Shown in pieces: positions 30,088 to 31,955 of a stretch of 31,955 nt of DNA (position 1 is the first letter of the stretch; each line of letters opens with the position of its first letter). The DNA lies in assembly GCA_002364005.1 (NCBI GenBank), contig DEXG01000028.1:95686-127640 (forward strand), in the 5' to 3' direction. The position numbers were made by a program, and so were the translations under genes. Source of the stretch: Phycisphaerales bacterium UBA3190. GTDB lineage: Bacteria; Planctomycetota; Phycisphaerae; Phycisphaerales; UBA1924. The notes beneath the pieces were generated by a model. It saw nothing but the letters and a program-made list of their open reading frames with translations, did no database searches and was not told where the DNA came from.

Positions 30088-31017
30088 TCAATCGACGATG
30101 GCGGGCGCTTTGGGTTGGCGTCGCTTCTCGAAGATCGCCGTCGAATCGCCGCTGAAGGCATCGAGATCACGGATCGGGCCGCTGACCACCCGTTCGAAGG
30201 CCATCTCGGCGTTTGCCTTGCTGTATTCGGTGCCGATGAAGTTGCGTCCCATCGCGTGGGCGACGACCCCGGTGGTTCCTGATCCCAGGAATGGGTCAAG
30301 CACCGTATCACCCTCGTTTGAGCAGCTGGCGATGACGCGGTGCAGGTAGGCCTCGGGGAGCTGGTTGTCGTGCTTGGCGCGTCTTTCCTTGTTGTTGCCC
30401 TGGATGCGTCCCCAGTACTTGCCGTACCAGACATCCATGGGCACCCGCATGCCCGCGGGCATGCCGTCGCGTTTGTTCTCTGTGCGCGGGTCGCCGTAGA
30501 CCGCGCGTCGGTCGGAGACTTCGAGGACGGGCTCGGGGTTCCAGATTCGGTTGGCCGGGTCTTTGCAGAAGTAGAGCGCGTGGACCTTGGAGTTGATGAA
30601 TCGTCCCTTGGTGTTCTGGCCGAAGCGGTAGTGCCAGACGCACCAGTTGACCATGTGCAGCCCGATCTTCTTGAGGTGCACAACGATTTCGGCGGCACTG
30701 TCGTCGGGGATGTTCACCCACATCGAGCCGTGGGGTGCCAGGGCTTCGGCGCAGATGTTGAGCCAGTCCTCGGTGAACGCGAGGTACTGCTCGCGCGACA
30801 TGGCCGAATCATCCCACGCGTCGCCGGTTTGGTGCCGGTCGTAATCGCGGGCCCAGTTAAAGGGCGGGTCGGCGAAGATCAGGTCGACCGACGCGTTCTT
30901 GACCTCGTCGAAATCGGGCAGTTTTTCCCGGCAGTCACCGATCCGCACCGACGCGACCACGCCCGTGTCGGGGTGGGTGTGCGTCAGGTCGGGTTTAGAA
31001 GGTTTTTTCGGGGCCAT
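30088..31017 (-). CDS. Orphan beta-class DNA methyltransferase (N6-adenine or N4-cytosine)
   Basis: 309 residues. Motif IV DPPF (50-53) comes before motif I DPFLGSGTTG (241-250), the order of beta-class enzymes, with the target-recognition region between (about 105-215, including KGRFINSKVHALYFCKDP). The SAM-binding downstream part GVVAHAMGRNFIGTEYS is intact. It would methylate exocyclic amino groups of adenine or cytosine in DNA. No restriction endonuclease is adjacent, so it is probably a solitary regulatory or protective methylase. The ATG at 31017 has no Shine-Dalgarno and has TACACT 6 nt upstream. The recognition site cannot be predicted. Confidence 0.9.
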   Translation of the reverse strand: MAPKKPSKPDLTHTHPDTGVVASVRIGDCREKLPDFDEVKNASVDLIFADPPFNWARDYDRHQTGDAWDDSAMSREQYLAFTEDWLNICAEALAPHGSMWVNIPDDSAAEIVVHLKKIGLHMVNWCVWHYRFGQNTKGRFINSKVHALYFCKDPANRIWNPEPVLEVSDRRAVYGDPRTENKRDGMPAGMRVPMDVWYGKYWGRIQGNNKERRAKHDNQLPEAYLHRVIASCSNEGDTVLDPFLGSGTTGVVAHAMGRNFIGTEYSKANAEMAFERVVSGPIRDLDAFSGDSTAIFEKRRQPKAPAIVD

Positions 31018-31023
31018 GCGGGG

Positions 31024-31029
31024 AGTGTA
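31024..31029 (-). promoter_or_regulatory. Putative leaderless -10 box (TACACT) of the methyltransferase gene
   Basis: TACACT on the minus strand is 6 nt before the ATG at 31017, with only C/G bases between and no Shine-Dalgarno. Confidence 0.45.
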
Positions 31030-31093
31030 TTCAGCCGAGTATGCGAGCGCCAGTGGTGGTTTGGTTTTCCCACAGAGCGGACAGAGGGGGATC

Positions 31094-31867
31094 TCAGTCG
31101 GACTTCTTCTCTGAGTCCTTGGTGGTTTCTGCTTGGGCCGGGTGCAGCCACAGCGCCTCGATCATCGCATAGCCATCGGGGTCGAAGTCCCTGAGCTCGT
31201 CGCGTGTGAAGGGGGCGAAGTCGTTCTTTCCAAAGTACGACTCGGTCAGCTCGGCGAAATACTCGCGATCGTTGCTCAGGGCGTAGTGCTTGCGTGGGTT
31301 GCCCGAGACATGCATCACCTCGTCGTACTTGCCGCCCTGCTCGGCCTTGGCAAAGCACGAGGCGATGAGCGGATGCTCGAAGCCAAGGGCCAGGTCGTGG
31401 TAGGCGTGGGCCAGCTCGTGCAGGACCATCAGCGGCTGGGACTGCTTCGTCCACTCCACAAAGTTCTTCGGGTTGGCGATCTCGATCCCTTTCTCCTTGT
31501 CGGGGTTGAACCCGTTGTCGATCAGCCACTGCCGGCCTGGGTGATAGCACGCGCACGGGTGCTCCGGGGCGTTGTGCTCGATCCAGATCGTCACCCGGCG
31601 CAGGGTCTCGTGCGTGTGCTCGGGCGTGAGCGTGAGGACCTCGGCGAGTTCTTCTTCCAGCAGTTCCAGCGCCGGCTCGGTGGTGTCCGGGTGGGCCATC
31701 GCGGCGGCGGAGACGCGGACCGTGAAGCCGAGCATCTGCTGGGTTGTGTACGAGTCCGTCGACTCATGCACGAACGCGGGCGTTTCGGGCTGGGCCATCG
31801 CAGGCAGGGTCAGCAGCGAGAGCACGGCACAGGTTGTGAGGAGGAATCGGTTCATGGTGTGAGACAT
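31094..31867 (-). CDS. Secreted zincin-type metallopeptidase
   Basis: 257 residues from the ATG at 31867, or 253 from a second ATG at 31855; both enter a signal peptide (NRFLLTTCAVLSLLTLPAMA). The mature domain has the zinc motif VLHELAHAYHD (HExxH) and a later REYFAELTESYFG, whose Glu is a likely third ligand, as in gluzincins. The rest (CACYHPGRQWLIDNGFNPDK, FAPFTRDELRDFDPDGYAMI) resembles a family of secreted or periplasmic zincins with no assigned substrate. The C-terminus is charged (KDSEKKSD). It lies upstream of the methyltransferase on the same strand; TACCATG near its start is not at the leaderless spacing. Confidence 0.8.
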   Translation of the reverse strand: MSHTMNRFLLTTCAVLSLLTLPAMAQPETPAFVHESTDSYTTQQMLGFTVRVSAAAMAHPDTTEPALELLEEELAEVLTLTPEHTHETLRRVTIWIEHNAPEHPCACYHPGRQWLIDNGFNPDKEKGIEIANPKNFVEWTKQSQPLMVLHELAHAYHDLALGFEHPLIASCFAKAEQGGKYDEVMHVSGNPRKHYALSNDREYFAELTESYFGKNDFAPFTRDELRDFDPDGYAMIEALWLHPAQAETTKDSEKKSD

Positions 31868-31891
31868 GGTACAGGATGTGAGGCGGGGAGA

Positions 31892-31955
31892 GGCAATCCG
31901 CCCGAGGCGGGCTTTCGGCAGGTAATCCGCCAGAGGCGGACCTTCGGTGGGCAAT
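31892..31955. repeat. Tandem 29-bp palindromic repeats, cut by the window end
   Basis: Two consecutive 29-bp units (31892-31920 and 31921-31949) begin GGCAAT or GGTAAT and carry a hairpin CCGCC-(C/A)GA-GGCGG; a third unit begins at 31950 (GGCAAT) and runs off the window. They differ at a few positions. The hairpin resembles 5837-5851. There are no spacers, so it is not CRISPR. Confidence 0.6.

Noticed and set aside
31892..31955. CRISPR array
   Set aside because: The 29-bp units are directly adjacent with no unique spacers and no cas genes.

Overview
The window looks like chromosomal DNA from a planctomycete of the class Phycisphaerae, probably a marine, free-living Phycisphaerales relative. 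The evidence is: high GC (roughly 60-65% by eye); three secreted proteins ending in the two-repeat, Cys-flanked dockerin-like module typical of that group; a pseudopilin with an FSLIELL-type leader; a DUF6677-like membrane protein; an HTH protein with C-terminal membrane segments; and a UbiA-type prenyltransferase. No rRNA, tRNA or CRISPR array was seen.

Layout. 1-5.8 kb: end of a TPR protein, a dockerin-type secreted protein, a PPK2-family polyphosphate kinase, an M42-like zinc aminopeptidase, a group III truncated haemoglobin and a 7Fe ferredoxin, then several palindromic elements. 6.0-7.7 kb: a membrane-anchored unknown protein translationally coupled to a pseudopilin. 7.7-10.6 kb (minus strand): an Asp-rich small protein, a conserved unknown protein and a hybrid histidine kinase. 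10.8-11.6 kb: two small membrane proteins. 11.6-16.2 kb: a compact cassette of four overlapping minus-strand genes (double-HTH protein, ABC ATPase-GNAT fusion, 73-aa protein, phage-type terminase large subunit) divergent from a LexA/CI-like S24 repressor. 16.2-20.2 kb: an EamA half-transporter, then an operon of gmhA, an RimB-like retropepsin-fold protease, RimK fused to a TrkA-C (RCK_C) domain, and a succinylglutamate desuccinylase/aspartoacylase-family protein. 20.2-24.7 kb: a 3D-domain protein, an HTH/TM protein, an unknown protein with a GbsR/MarR regulator, a 28-bp inverted-repeat element and a UbiA prenyltransferase. 24.8-32 kb: a subtilisin-like protease with dockerin, a STAS protein, DUF167, an FG-GAP/ASPIC protein with dockerin, an orphan beta-class DNA methyltransferase, a secreted zincin and a tandem palindromic repeat cut by the window end.

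Two observations stand out. First, the 11.6-16.2 kb cassette has a repressor-controlled, phage-like regulatory layout and a terminase whose catalytic residues are all present, but no capsid, portal, integrase or other phage gene. It is the best candidate here for an undescribed system, and its function is unknown. Second, about ten genes lack a Shine-Dalgarno sequence and instead have a TANNNT (-10-like) hexamer 5-8 nt before the start codon, while the others have a good Shine-Dalgarno. This suggests widespread leaderless transcription and also helped choose start codons. All assignments come from reading the translated sequence; no database search was possible.
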